Assembly: GCF_021800405.1 (NCBI RefSeq)
Contig: NZ_CP084550.1
Location: 1,178,001-1,242,000 of the forward strand
Direction of reading: 5' to 3'
Length of the DNA stretch: 64,000 bases
Origin: Arthrobacter sp. FW306-07-I
Lineage (GTDB): Bacteria > Actinomycetota > Actinomycetes > Actinomycetales > Micrococcaceae
Made by a program: the position numbers and the translations under genes. Below, piece by piece: positions 7,953-16,196 of the stretch; positions within the stretch are counted from its first letter, which is position 1, and each line of letters begins with the position of its first letter. The notes below the pieces were generated by a model. The model was not told the origin of the DNA, made no database searches, and saw nothing but the letters and a program-made list of their open reading frames with translations.

Positions 7953-8771
7953 CTACGTGTGGGCCACGGTCCGGGCGCCGGCGCCGGACAGCAGGCTGCC
8001 CGCTCCGGTGATGGCGGGCTGGTGGCCCAGGGCTTTGAGGATCTCGTAGGTGGTGGCCGTGGCCGCCGTGATGACCGGGAGGCCCAGCTCGTCCTCCACT
8101 GCCTGGACGGCGGCGAGTGAGGGCATCTGGACACAGGCGGAAAGGACGACGGCGTCTGCGCCTTCGCGCTGCAGGCTGCGGGCCAGTGCGGGGAGGTTCT
8201 GGGGGTCAAGGCAGCCGACTTCGAGGTTGTCCGCTACTTCGAGGCTGATGGCGTCCAGCACCGTGATGCCCGAGCCCTCGATGTAGTCCACCACCATCTT
8301 GGTCAGCGGCTTCATGTAGGGGGTGATCATGGCGACCTTCTGGGCGCCGATTTCGTGCAGGGTCCGGACCAGGGCGCCGGCGCTGCTGGTGACCGGTGCC
8401 GGGTGTCCGTTGCCGGCGGCGGCGTCGGCGATGACCTTTTCGGAGCCCTCGTGGGCTTCGGGGCCCTGGGCCATGACGGCCACCAGGCAGGCGTAGGCGA
8501 TGACGTCCACGTCGGCGTCGGAGACCGCTTCGGCGCACTGGGCTGCCTTGCCCACCATGGCCAGCAGTTCTTCCGTGGTGACCTTCTTCATGCCGGCGCG
8601 GGCGGAGTGGAAGGTGTACTTGTGGCCGGTCGCCTCGGCCTGGCGCCGGAACAGTTCCGGCAGTTCGGTCTCCATGGTGGTGTTGGAGCTGGGGACGATC
8701 AGTCCCACGCGGCTCATCCCGGGGCGCTTGGGCTCGGGGGCTGTTTCACAGGTGATTGCGGGGGTGCTCAT
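7953..8771 (-). CDS. Maleate cis-trans isomerase (Asp/Glu racemase superfamily)
   Basis: The 272-residue protein has the PSSNTTMETE signature (27-36) and two cysteines, C95 (AYACLVAV) and C213 (SACVQMPS), 118 residues apart. That spacing equals the catalytic pair known from the Nocardia maleate isomerase, where one cysteine adds to the double bond of maleate to give fumarate. A close alternative is an aryl-malonate decarboxylase or Asp/Glu racemase of the same superfamily. The ATG has GGAG five nt upstream. The gene leads a two-gene operon with a MatC-like carrier and is divergent from an IclR regulator, so uptake and isomerisation of maleate feeding the TCA cycle is a coherent reading. Confidence 0.8.
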   Translation of the reverse strand: MSTPAITCETAPEPKRPGMSRVGLIVPSSNTTMETELPELFRRQAEATGHKYTFHSARAGMKKVTTEELLAMVGKAAQCAEAVSDADVDVIAYACLVAVMAQGPEAHEGSEKVIADAAAGNGHPAPVTSSAGALVRTLHEIGAQKVAMITPYMKPLTKMVVDYIEGSGITVLDAISLEVADNLEVGCLDPQNLPALARSLQREGADAVVLSACVQMPSLAAVQAVEDELGLPVITAATATTYEILKALGHQPAITGAGSLLSGAGARTVAHT

Positions 8772-8828
8772 GGATGCTCCACGTCGTTGTGTTGGGGATT
8801 TGCGAGTAAACCCATAAAGTGAGTTCTA

Positions 8829-8858
8829 ATCCCATGATGTGGGTCACCCTGATGGGAT
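8829..8858. promoter_or_regulatory. Inverted repeat in the maleate isomerase/IclR divergent promoter
   Basis: ATCCCAT (8829-8835) and ATGGGAT (8852-8858) form a 7-bp inverted repeat spaced by 16 nt, roughly two helical turns centre to centre. It lies in the 169-nt gap between divergent genes, 57 bp from the isomerase start. It is a plausible IclR operator, which is inference. Confidence 0.4.
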
Positions 8859-8940
8859 GTCAAATGGATCACATGCTGGGGCGGCTCCCTGCTCACTAAG
8901 CTGGAGGCTGGCGGAAACAGATTGAAAGGGTGTTCGGACA

Positions 8941-9726
8941 GTGGCGAAGGAACCGGGAGCTGGGGCCTCGCCCCTGTTGGTCCTGCATAAGGTGGCGGAG
9001 ATTCTGGACTGCTTTTCGGTAGAGGAGCCCGAGCCGACGCTGCAGCAGATCATCCGCAAAACCGGGCTGCCGTCCAGCACCTGCCAGCGGTTGGTCCAGA
9101 ACATGCTCCGCGAGGGATTCCTGGACCGCGACGGCGACCGGTACCGGATCGGTATCGGCCTGGTCCGCTGGGCTACCCCCGGGACGTTCGGGCTGGACGT
9201 GGTCCGGCTGGTGAAGCCGGTCCTGCAGCAGCTGCGCGACGAAACCGGCGAAACTGCCTGCCTGTACGTCCGGGACGGGGCGTTCCGGACCATCGTTGCC
9301 GTGGCCGAGACGCGGCACGTGGTGATGCGGCCGTTCATGGTGGGCATGGTCATGCCGCTGCACGCCGGCGCCCCCGGCAAGATTTTCCTGGCATTCGACC
9401 CCGGAGCCTGGGATGCCTTGGACCAGCAGGGGCTCGAGGGCTTTACGGCCGATACGCCGGTGTCAATGGAGACGCTCAGGCAGCAGGCGGCCGTTGCACG
9501 CGAGCAGGGTTTCTTTGCGGCCTTCGGGGAACGCAACCAGGACGTGGGCTCCATCAGCGCGCCCGTTTTCGACCATACTGGACGGCTTGCATGCGCCGTG
9601 GGCCTGGGGTTCCCTACCCAGCGGATCGGGCCTGCCGACGTTGAACGGCTGGGGCCGGTGGTGGCCCGGGCGGGACTGGAAGCCAGCCGTGCATTGGGGT
9701 ACGACAGCAGTCAAGCCGCCGGGTGA
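8941..9726 (+). CDS. IclR family transcriptional regulator
   Basis: The 261-residue protein starts with GTG. It has an N-terminal winged helix (VLHKVAEILDCF ... LQQIIRKTGLPSSTCQRLVQNM, about 15-60) and a C-terminal IclR effector domain with GAPGKIFLAF and the late FGERNQDVGSISAPVFD motif. IclR proteins respond to small aromatic or aliphatic acids. It is divergent from the maleate isomerase/carrier operon, which it most likely controls. Its stop lies only four nt from the stop of the convergent GntR gene, leaving no room for a terminator between them. Confidence 0.88.
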   Translation: MAKEPGAGASPLLVLHKVAEILDCFSVEEPEPTLQQIIRKTGLPSSTCQRLVQNMLREGFLDRDGDRYRIGIGLVRWATPGTFGLDVVRLVKPVLQQLRDETGETACLYVRDGAFRTIVAVAETRHVVMRPFMVGMVMPLHAGAPGKIFLAFDPGAWDALDQQGLEGFTADTPVSMETLRQQAAVAREQGFFAAFGERNQDVGSISAPVFDHTGRLACAVGLGFPTQRIGPADVERLGPVVARAGLEASRALGYDSSQAAG

Positions 9727-9730
9727 CCGG

Positions 9731-10513
9731 CTAGGACTGGAACTGCTGCATCACCGATAGGTGCCCGGCCCGGGCCGGAACCAGGCACTTGGCCAGGTAG
9801 AACGGCCGGTTGGCGTTCCGGACGTACTGCGTCAGGACCAGCACCGGGTCCGACGGGCGCAGATCCAGCAGCTTCGCCCCGCTGGGCCCCACCTGGCTGA
9901 CGCTGATCTGGCACTCGCCCGGCCCGGCCAGCCTGCCCAGCTGCTTGGTGAGCGCGGCAAGCAGGGTGGCGCCGCCGTCGTCCTCTATCTCAAGGGGCGC
10001 GGCGGCACCTTTGCCGAGGCTGACCGGCTGGGCGGTAACGTTTTCCTGCAGGTGGGCGATCGCTTCGCCGTCGCGGATGACGACGGATTCCCAGAGCCAG
10101 CAGTCGGTCCCGGGCTCGACGCCGATGCCGGGGGCGACGAATTCGGAGGCCGCCTGCCGGACCACCTGGATGCGCTTGACCTCCAGCGTCTGGCCGGGGC
10201 TGGCGAGGACGTCCTCGAACGGCTGGATGCGTTCGATGCCGATACGGGGGAGTGTGTCCGAGACGAAGCGTCCGACGCCGCGCCTGGCCCTGATCAGGCC
10301 GTCCTCCTCGAGCAGCATGAGGGCTTCGCGGACCACGGTGCGGCTGACCTTCATGTCCGTGCCGAGTTCGGTTTCGGTGGGGATCATGGAGCCGGGCGTG
10401 AGGAGGCCGTTGCGGATCGCTTCGGCGATCCGCGAGTACACGGCGACGCGCAGGGGAGCGCCGGGCTGGGCGGCCACCGGCTGGGACAGGAACCGGACGG
10501 CGTCCTGGTGCAC
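9731..10513 (-). CDS. GntR family regulator with UTRA domain
   Basis: I place the start at the GTG at 10513, because protein homology to GntR proteins begins just after it, although an open frame extends further upstream without a ribosome site. The 260-residue protein has an N-terminal winged helix (SRIAEAIRNGLLTPGSMIPTE ... VSRTVVREALMLLEEDGLI) and a C-terminal UTRA ligand domain ending in YLAKCLVPARAGHLS. UTRA regulators usually bind sugar phosphates, amino sugars or small acids. No target operon is adjacent, since the neighbours are an IclR gene (convergent) and a LacI gene (same strand, upstream), so its regulon is unclear. Confidence 0.83.
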   Translation of the reverse strand: MHQDAVRFLSQPVAAQPGAPLRVAVYSRIAEAIRNGLLTPGSMIPTETELGTDMKVSRTVVREALMLLEEDGLIRARRGVGRFVSDTLPRIGIERIQPFEDVLASPGQTLEVKRIQVVRQAASEFVAPGIGVEPGTDCWLWESVVIRDGEAIAHLQENVTAQPVSLGKGAAAPLEIEDDGGATLLAALTKQLGRLAGPGECQISVSQVGPSGAKLLDLRPSDPVLVLTQYVRNANRPFYLAKCLVPARAGHLSVMQQFQS

Positions 10514-10631
10514 GTTTAGCCTCGCTTTTGGTTGGTTTCTTCTGGGATTCCAGCCTACTTCAGCGTCTGATCCGTTTGTTGGACAAGCGGCGTCCGCAGG
10601 TCTTAGCGCTGCTGGTACCAGTGCGTGTGGA

Positions 10632-10665
10632 GGACGACGGCGGGAGGCGGGTGCCGCCGTCGTCC
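10632..10665. terminator. Hairpin at the left edge of the LacI sugar locus
   Basis: GGACGACGGCGG (10632-10643) pairs perfectly with CCGCCGTCGTCC (10654-10665) around a 10-nt loop. It lies 6 nt beyond the LacI stop codon. There is no clear T-tract. The identical 12-bp stem recurs at 19813-19846 at the other end of the locus. Confidence 0.65.
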
Positions 10666-10670
10666 CCCTC

Positions 10671-11738
10671 CTACTTGGGGGAGGTGGCCTGGCGGGCGCT
10701 GTCGCGGACAACAAGGGTGGGCGCGATCGGGGTGCGGTCCACCTCCCGCCCTTCCATGGCACCAAGGAGAACTTCCATGCTCATGAGCGCTAAGGCCGTG
10801 AAGTCCTGGCGAACAGTGGTCAGGGGAGGCAGGAAATAGTCTGAACCTTCGATGTCGTCGAAACCGACCACGCTCACGTCGTCCGGCACCCTGATCCCAT
10901 TTTCCGCGAAGGCCCGTATCAGCCCGAGAGCCGTGTGGTCGCTGGCAGCGAAGATCGCCTGGGGCACCTTTTGTTCCCGCACGAGTTGGAGCGCGGTCTC
11001 GTAGGCCCACCGGGGGCTCCAATCGCCTTCGAGGCACAGCCTTGGTGTAAGCCCGGCGTCGCGCAGCGCGGCTTCCCATCCGCGTTTGCGGACCCGGCCG
11101 TCGAACCAGTCCATGGAGCCCGCGAAGTGCGCGATGTCGGTGTGGCCGAGGTCTATCAGGTGCTGGGTGGCCAGCCGTGCGCCCAACTCCTGGTTCTCCG
11201 AGTATGAGAAGACGTTGGGAGTCGATGATGCTCCTGCCGCGATCATCTCCACCGGTACACGGCACGAGGCATTCCATACGGCTGCGGCCATCTCCACCAC
11301 GGGGGCGATGACGATGATTCCCCCCACGCCGGTGTCGTCCAGGGTGTCCAGGGCGGCCTGGACCGACTCTCCGTAGGGCCGCTCAACGCTGATGACGGTT
11401 GTGGCGTAACCCTTCCTGCGTGCAATGTTCTCGAGGGCCATGAGCGTCCCCACCGGGCCGAACCGCGGGGAGCCGTCGGAAAGTATGCCTATGGAGGTGG
11501 ACCGGCTGGTGACGAGCGCCGTGGCGGCCCGGTTCCTGCGGTACCCGATGTCCTTGATCACATGCAGGACTCGTTGCCGCGTTGCCGCACTCACGTCCGG
11601 TGCGTCGTTGAGGACCCGCGAGACTGTGCCGAAGGAGACGCCGGCCATGCTCGCCACGTCGTTGATGGTGGGCTTCCGGCGCCGTGAGGCTTCCGGCATT
11701 CTCCCGTTCGCCTCACGGGGAACAGTTGTGCCTGCCAT
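10671..11738 (-). CDS. LacI family transcriptional repressor
   Basis: The start at 11738 (ATG preceded by AGGAG at good spacing) gives 355 residues; longer in-frame extensions are non-coding. The N-terminal LacI helix-turn-helix is TINDVASMAGVSFGTVSRVL, followed by a hinge and a periplasmic-binding-protein-like sugar domain with the family's late VVGFDDIEGSDYFLPPLTTV motif. It is divergent from the ABC transporter/dehydrogenase operon, and three 14-bp sites of the LacI/GalR type (CGTAAACGTTTACG or one change from it) lie in the shared gap. It almost certainly represses that operon, with the imported sugar or a catabolite as inducer. Confidence 0.9.
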   Translation of the reverse strand: MAGTTVPREANGRMPEASRRRKPTINDVASMAGVSFGTVSRVLNDAPDVSAATRQRVLHVIKDIGYRRNRAATALVTSRSTSIGILSDGSPRFGPVGTLMALENIARRKGYATTVISVERPYGESVQAALDTLDDTGVGGIIVIAPVVEMAAAVWNASCRVPVEMIAAGASSTPNVFSYSENQELGARLATQHLIDLGHTDIAHFAGSMDWFDGRVRKRGWEAALRDAGLTPRLCLEGDWSPRWAYETALQLVREQKVPQAIFAASDHTALGLIRAFAENGIRVPDDVSVVGFDDIEGSDYFLPPLTTVRQDFTALALMSMEVLLGAMEGREVDRTPIAPTLVVRDSARQATSPK

Positions 11739-11845
11739 GCCCACTCCTGTCTTGCACGTTGGTTGGAACCTTTCGGGTTCCGTGCCTTTCGATCTTACGT
11801 CGGACCGTACCCCGGTATCCGTTGGAATAACTGTCCATGTGACCG

Positions 11846-11875
11846 TTGACACGTAACACCGTAAACGTTTACGAT
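11846..11875 (+). promoter_or_regulatory. Promoter of the LacI-controlled sugar operon
   Basis: A consensus -35 TTGACA (11846-11851) and a -10-like TACGAT (11870-11875) are separated by 18 bp. The -10 region overlaps the first LacI-type operator, so repressor binding would block RNA polymerase directly. The first gene begins 74 bp downstream. Confidence 0.65.
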
Positions 11876-11916
11876 GATGTCCGTAAACGTTTACGAACGC
11901 TTCGTGAACGTTTACG
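11860..11916. promoter_or_regulatory. Three tandem LacI-family operators
   Basis: CGTAAACGTTTACG occurs at 11860-11873 and again at 11882-11895, and the one-mismatch copy CGTGAACGTTTACG is at 11903-11916. All are 14-bp palindromes of the LacI/GalR type with a central CG. Centre-to-centre spacing is 22 and 21 bp, about two helical turns, so bound dimers would lie on one face of the DNA and could cooperate. Confidence 0.85.
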
Positions 11917-11949
11917 CAGCCACACATTTCAATGAAGAAAGGGAGCGCG

Positions 11950-12432
11950 ATGCCCGACACGATCGTCCACGCACTCGCGCTCGATCCGAACGCCGGACTT
12001 CGGGATGCCGACCAAACCCAGTGGGCAAATCTCGAAGTGCTCCTGAAAGATGCGGCGCCCGGCGATCTGGCAGCTGCTGTCCGCACCTTTGTCTCTGCCG
12101 GCTCTTCGGCAGTCGTCGGAGTCTTCGATGAGGATCGCCTCTGGGCAAGCCTGGTGGTCTCCGTCGACAATTCGGGCAAACCCGCGTCCGCGTCCACCAT
12201 CCCCGGCCCGGTCCGGGAAGCGGGCGAAGACATGACGAAGGCGGCCAACGAAGCGGTGAAGTGGGTTCAAGCCCACCACGGACCGTGTTCCCTGGGCTTC
12301 TTCGTCGACAAAATACACGCAGAGGCGCTGCTGGCAGCTTCAGACAAGGCCACTGCCGTCCGCACAGCCTCGGCCTCCGGCGGGCTCGTCCTGTCCCCGG
12401 TTCCGCCGGCCCTGGCTATAGCCCTCGCCTGA
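11950..12432 (+). CDS. Unknown protein, first gene of the LacI sugar operon
   Basis: I do not recognise this 160-residue protein. The start at 11950 is favoured by AAAGGGAG four nt upstream; an ATG at 11932 has no ribosome site. No signal peptide or membrane segment is seen. The sequence is mildly acidic and alanine-rich, with a central VVGVFDEDRLWASLVVSVD strand pair, a helix around VREAGEDMTKAANEAVKWV, then SLGFFVDK and a hydrophobic end. The alternation of strands and one long helix suggests a small alpha/beta domain. It sits directly behind the triple operator and ahead of the sugar-binding lipoprotein, so it should belong to the same sugar pathway, possibly as an accessory or sensing protein. 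Confidence 0.7.
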   Translation: MPDTIVHALALDPNAGLRDADQTQWANLEVLLKDAAPGDLAAAVRTFVSAGSSAVVGVFDEDRLWASLVVSVDNSGKPASASTIPGPVREAGEDMTKAANEAVKWVQAHHGPCSLGFFVDKIHAEALLAASDKATAVRTASASGGLVLSPVPPALAIALA

Positions 12433-12478
12433 ACCATCCCAGGCATCCACCCCCACCCACCCCAAGCACTGGAGAACA

Positions 12479-13639
12479 ATGATGATCCGCAGGCTTCCCC
12501 TCGTGGCCCTTGCCGCAGTCCTGTCCCTTTCGGTCGCGTCCTGCAGCAGTTCGACCACGGCCACGTCCAATGCTCCCGACGCCGGTGTGTCCAGCAAGGC
12601 CCAGCAGGCCCTTGACCAGATCAAGGGACAGGTCCTGAGCAAGGGGCCCAACGGCGAGACGCCCTCGCCGGCGTCCGCAGCAGACCTCACTCCGGACGAG
12701 ATCCAAAAGGTCAAGGCGCTCAACGCCAAGGCAGCCATTGTGATGCACTACGGCGGCAACGACTGGGCCAACGCCCAGATCAACGGCCTAAAGTCCGAGT
12801 TTGAAAAGCTCGGCATCAAAGTCATCGCCACCACCGACGCGAACTTCAAGCCGGACAAGCAGGTCTCGGACATCGAGACGGTCATGTCGCAGAACCCGAA
12901 CGTCATCGTCTCGATCCCCACGGATCCCGTGGCTACGGCCTCCGCCTACAAGAAAGCCGCGGCTGCCGGCACCAAGCTCGTCTTCATGGACAACGTCCCC
13001 CAGGGATTGACCGCCGGCCAGGACTATGTCTCTGTTGTTTCTGCCGACAACTACGGCAACGGCGTCGTCTCCGCCCACCAGATGGCTAAAGCGCTCGGTG
13101 GCAAGGGGAAGATCGGGCTTGTCTTCCACCAGGCCGATTTCTTCGTGACCAAGCAGCGCTACCAGGGATTCAAGGAAACGATTACGAAGGAATACCCGGA
13201 CATCAAGATTGTCGAGGAAAAGGGAATCGCCGGCCCTGACTTCGCTGGAGATGCCCAGGCAGCCGCGAACGCCATGCTCAGCAAGTACGCCGACCTTTCC
13301 GGAATCTGGGCGGTCTGGGACGTTCCTGCAGAAGGTGTCATGGCTGCCGCCCGGGCCGCCGGCCGGCCTGACCTGAAGATTGCCACGGAAGACCTTGGCA
13401 AGAACGTGGCCATTGCCCTTGCCAAGGACGAACTCGTCGTCGGCCTTGGAGCGCAGGTTCCGTTCGATCAGGGTGTCACGGAAGCGCGGCTGGCCGCCGG
13501 AGCGCTCATCGGCAAGAAAGCACCCGCTTATGTGGCGCTGAGCGCCCTTCCGGTTGACCACTCCAACGTCCTGGATGCGTGGAAGCAGGTCTACCACGAA
13601 GACGCCCCGAAGGACATCCAGGACTCCTACAAGAAGTAG
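12479..13639 (+). CDS. Sugar ABC transporter substrate-binding lipoprotein (RbsB-like)
   Basis: This 386-residue protein begins with a lipoprotein signal peptide and lipobox VASC (C22), so it should be anchored outside the membrane. The mature part matches periplasmic binding protein type 1 proteins for sugars (AAIVMHYGGNDWANAQINGL, later VIVSIPTDPVATASAYKKAA). It delivers sugar to the RbsA/RbsC-type ATPase and permease encoded next. Two adjacent ATGs (12479, 12482) are possible starts, and GGAG at 12471-12474 suits the second slightly better. It is followed by a strong intercistronic hairpin, common after highly expressed binding-protein genes. Confidence 0.9.
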   Translation: MMIRRLPLVALAAVLSLSVASCSSSTTATSNAPDAGVSSKAQQALDQIKGQVLSKGPNGETPSPASAADLTPDEIQKVKALNAKAAIVMHYGGNDWANAQINGLKSEFEKLGIKVIATTDANFKPDKQVSDIETVMSQNPNVIVSIPTDPVATASAYKKAAAAGTKLVFMDNVPQGLTAGQDYVSVVSADNYGNGVVSAHQMAKALGGKGKIGLVFHQADFFVTKQRYQGFKETITKEYPDIKIVEEKGIAGPDFAGDAQAAANAMLSKYADLSGIWAVWDVPAEGVMAAARAAGRPDLKIATEDLGKNVAIALAKDELVVGLGAQVPFDQGVTEARLAAGALIGKKAPAYVALSALPVDHSNVLDAWKQVYHEDAPKDIQDSYKK

Positions 13640-13649
13640 GCAAGAACCG

Positions 13650-13677
13650 GCGGTGCGGGGGTCCGCCCCCGCACCGC
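13650..13677 (+). terminator. Intercistronic hairpin after the binding-protein gene
   Basis: CGGTGCGGGGG (13651-13661) pairs with CCCCCGCACCG (13666-13676) around TCCG, and one further pair closes the base. It has no T-tract and lies between the binding-protein and ATPase genes. It probably stabilises the upstream message or causes partial termination, giving more binding protein than ATPase; that role is inferred. Confidence 0.6.
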
Positions 13678-13692
13678 GCCGAAAGGGCAACG

Positions 13693-15201
13693 ATGAATAC
13701 CGCAGACAATGTCGTCGAGATGCGCTCAATATCAAAGAGCTTCAACGGCGTTCCCGTATTGAAAGACGTCAGTTTCGATGTCCGCAAGGGTGAGGTCCAC
13801 GCGCTGGCGGGCGGCAACGGCGCCGGGAAGTCCACGCTCATGAAGATCCTCCAGGGCGTGTACCAGGCAGACGCCGGCACAATCCTTATTGGAGGCAAGC
13901 CGACCGCCATCAACTCGATCCAGGACGCGAAGGCCGCCGGGATCGGAATGGTCTTCCAGGAGTTCAGCCTGGTACCGAGCCTGACCGTTGCGCAGAACAT
14001 TTTCCTCGCCGCCGAACCGCTCGGCAAGGGCGGGCTCATCGACGATCGTGCTGCGGTGCGCCGTGCCAAGGAAGTTTTCAGTGAGATGGAAGTCGACGTC
14101 GACCCGCGCGCCGGGGTCGCACGCTTAGGCACCGCATACTGGCAACTGACGGAGATCGCCAAGGCACTCGCCCAGAATGCCCAGGTGCTCATTATGGATG
14201 AGCCCACCGCCAGCCTTGCCCGGCATGAGTCCGAAGCGCTCTTCGAACTGATCGACCGCCTCAAAGAGCGTGGCATCTCAATCATCTACATTTCCCACCG
14301 CATGGACGAGGTGTACAGGCTCGCGGATCGGATCACCATCCTCCGCGACGGCCGCCACCTCCTTACCGCGCCGCTGACGGACGTCACCCCCGAACAGATC
14401 GTGGAAGGCATCGTCGGCAAGAAGATCGAGGGCCAGCTTTCCTATCGTGCGCGTGACCATGTGGCCCACGACGGGGCGCCGCTGCTGGAAGTCCGGGGGC
14501 TTAACGCGGGGCAGCGGGTGCGGGACGTTTCGTTCGCGCTCCGGCCTGGCGAAATCCTCGGCCTGGCAGGGCTGATGGGCAGCGGACGAACCGAGCTCGC
14601 CCGTGCTCTCTTTGGCATTGACAAGCTGGACAGCGGTGAAGTCCTCCTGCGGGGCAAAAAGGTCAACCTTGGGTCTCCGCAGCAGGCCATCAACGCTGGA
14701 GTTGCCCTTATCCCGGAAGACCGCAGGGCCCAGGGCCTGGTGTTGGAGCACTCCGTCCAGGACAACCTGCTGCTTCCCCTCCTCGGCCAGATCCAGCGGG
14801 GACCCCTCCTGGACGGCGCGAAGGGGAAGGAACTGTCCTCGTCACTGATCAAGAGGTTCGCAGTGAAGGTAGCCCATCCCCACCGCCCGGTGCGGCTTCT
14901 CTCGGGCGGCAACCAGCAGAAAGTGGTCATCGCCAAGTGGCTGGGCACCGATCCGGACATCCTGATCCTTGACGAGCCAACGGCCGGCGTCGACATCGGC
15001 ACCAAAAGCGAAATCCTCGACATGATCCGTGAGCTGGCAAGTGCCGGCACGGCCGTCATTGTCATCTCCTCCGAGTACCCCGAACTACTCGCGGTCAGCG
15101 ACCGCGTCCTCGTCCTTAAGGACGGCTCCATCATCCGCGATATCCCCCGCAGCGAGATTGCTGACGAGGAGTATCTCCAACTTGCAGTGCAGGGAGTCTG
15201 A
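13693..15201 (+). CDS. Sugar ABC transporter ATP-binding protein (RbsA-like, two ATPase domains)
   Basis: The start at 13693 has GAAAGGG five nt upstream. The 502-residue protein contains two ABC domains in one chain, as in RbsA/MglA. The first has Walker A GGNGAGKST and Walker B LIMDEPTA; the second has a degenerate Walker A (GLMGSGRTE), the signature LSGGNQQKV and Walker B LILDEPTAGVD. An altered second P-loop is normal for this family. It energises uptake together with the permease, whose start codon lies 4 nt downstream. Confidence 0.92.
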   Translation: MNTADNVVEMRSISKSFNGVPVLKDVSFDVRKGEVHALAGGNGAGKSTLMKILQGVYQADAGTILIGGKPTAINSIQDAKAAGIGMVFQEFSLVPSLTVAQNIFLAAEPLGKGGLIDDRAAVRRAKEVFSEMEVDVDPRAGVARLGTAYWQLTEIAKALAQNAQVLIMDEPTASLARHESEALFELIDRLKERGISIIYISHRMDEVYRLADRITILRDGRHLLTAPLTDVTPEQIVEGIVGKKIEGQLSYRARDHVAHDGAPLLEVRGLNAGQRVRDVSFALRPGEILGLAGLMGSGRTELARALFGIDKLDSGEVLLRGKKVNLGSPQQAINAGVALIPEDRRAQGLVLEHSVQDNLLLPLLGQIQRGPLLDGAKGKELSSSLIKRFAVKVAHPHRPVRLLSGGNQQKVVIAKWLGTDPDILILDEPTAGVDIGTKSEILDMIRELASAGTAVIVISSEYPELLAVSDRVLVLKDGSIIRDIPRSEIADEEYLQLAVQGV

Positions 15202-15204
15202 AAA

Positions 15205-16191
15205 GTGAGCAAGGCAAACACCATCGCGCCGCGGGATACCGCGGCACCCCGTAATTTCGGCACTATCCTCAAGGAACTGGACTGGCGGCGCTACGTCATC
15301 TACATCGGCTTCGTCGTTGTCTTCCTCTTCTTCGCCGTTCTGCTCCGCGACCAGGGCTTCCTGTCGCCGAACAACCTGCTGAACATCTTCCGGCAGACCG
15401 CCACCATCACCGTCATCGCCGTCGGTATGACGTACGTGATCGCGTGCGCAGAAATCGACCTGAGCGTCGGATCCGTGGCGGGCCTGTCCAGTGTGTGCAC
15501 TGCGATGGCGCTCTCCCAGTGGGGCCTGGTGCCCGGCATCCTCGCCGGCCTCGCTGTCGGTCTCGTCGTCGGATCGATCAACGGCGCCCTGGTCAGCCTC
15601 CTGGGCATCCCGTCCTTCCTGGTGACACTCGGCATGCTGGGCATAGCCGTCGGCGTTGCCCAGTGGATCACGGCGTCGGCGCCCCAGCCCATCCTCAACG
15701 ACACGTTCAACATCGTGTTTGGATCCGGCAACTTCGGTCCTGTTCCGGGCCTGGTGGTTTGGAGCGCCATCTTCGTGGCCATCGGCGCCGTCGTGCTGAA
15801 CCGCACCAGGTTCGGCCGCCAGGTCCTGGCCACAGGAGGCAACCGCAACGCCGCGGAGTTCACCGGCATCAATACCAAGCGCATTAAGTTCCAGGTGCTC
15901 CTCATCTCGGGCATGGTGGCAAGCGTCGCCGGCATGCTCTACGCGGGCCGGCTGCAGTCCGGACGGTTCCAGTGGGGAGCAGGAGACGAACTCTCCGCCA
16001 TCGCCGCCGTCATCCTGGGCGGAACCAGCCTCTTCGGCGGGTTCGGCTCCATCATCGGCACACTCTTCGGCGCCCTGCTGATCGGCCTGATCAACAACGG
16101 GCTGATCCTCGCCGGACTCGACAGCAGCCAGCAGCAGGTGGTCCGCGGCGCGATCATCATCCTGGCCGTCGCCCTCGCCCGGAAGAAGTAG
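15205..16191 (+). CDS. Sugar ABC transporter permease (RbsC-like)
   Basis: This 328-residue protein starts with GTG 3 nt after the ATPase stop. It has about ten hydrophobic segments and the conserved RbsC/BPD_transp_2 sequence NRTRFGRQVLATGGNRNAAEFTGI split around the coupling loop, and the late SAIAAVILGGTSLFGGFGS motif. It forms the membrane channel for the sugar importer. The next gene follows after 5 nt, so transport and catabolic genes are one operon. Confidence 0.92.
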   Translation: MSKANTIAPRDTAAPRNFGTILKELDWRRYVIYIGFVVVFLFFAVLLRDQGFLSPNNLLNIFRQTATITVIAVGMTYVIACAEIDLSVGSVAGLSSVCTAMALSQWGLVPGILAGLAVGLVVGSINGALVSLLGIPSFLVTLGMLGIAVGVAQWITASAPQPILNDTFNIVFGSGNFGPVPGLVVWSAIFVAIGAVVLNRTRFGRQVLATGGNRNAAEFTGINTKRIKFQVLLISGMVASVAGMLYAGRLQSGRFQWGAGDELSAIAAVILGGTSLFGGFGSIIGTLFGALLIGLINNGLILAGLDSSQQQVVRGAIIILAVALARKK

Positions 16192-16196
16192 CACCC

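Noticed and set aside
15085..16194. Antisense frame over the ABC permease gene with an aspartate/glutamate-rich product.
   Set aside because: Acidic low-complexity antisense frames are usual opposite membrane protein genes in GC-rich DNA; no support for expression.
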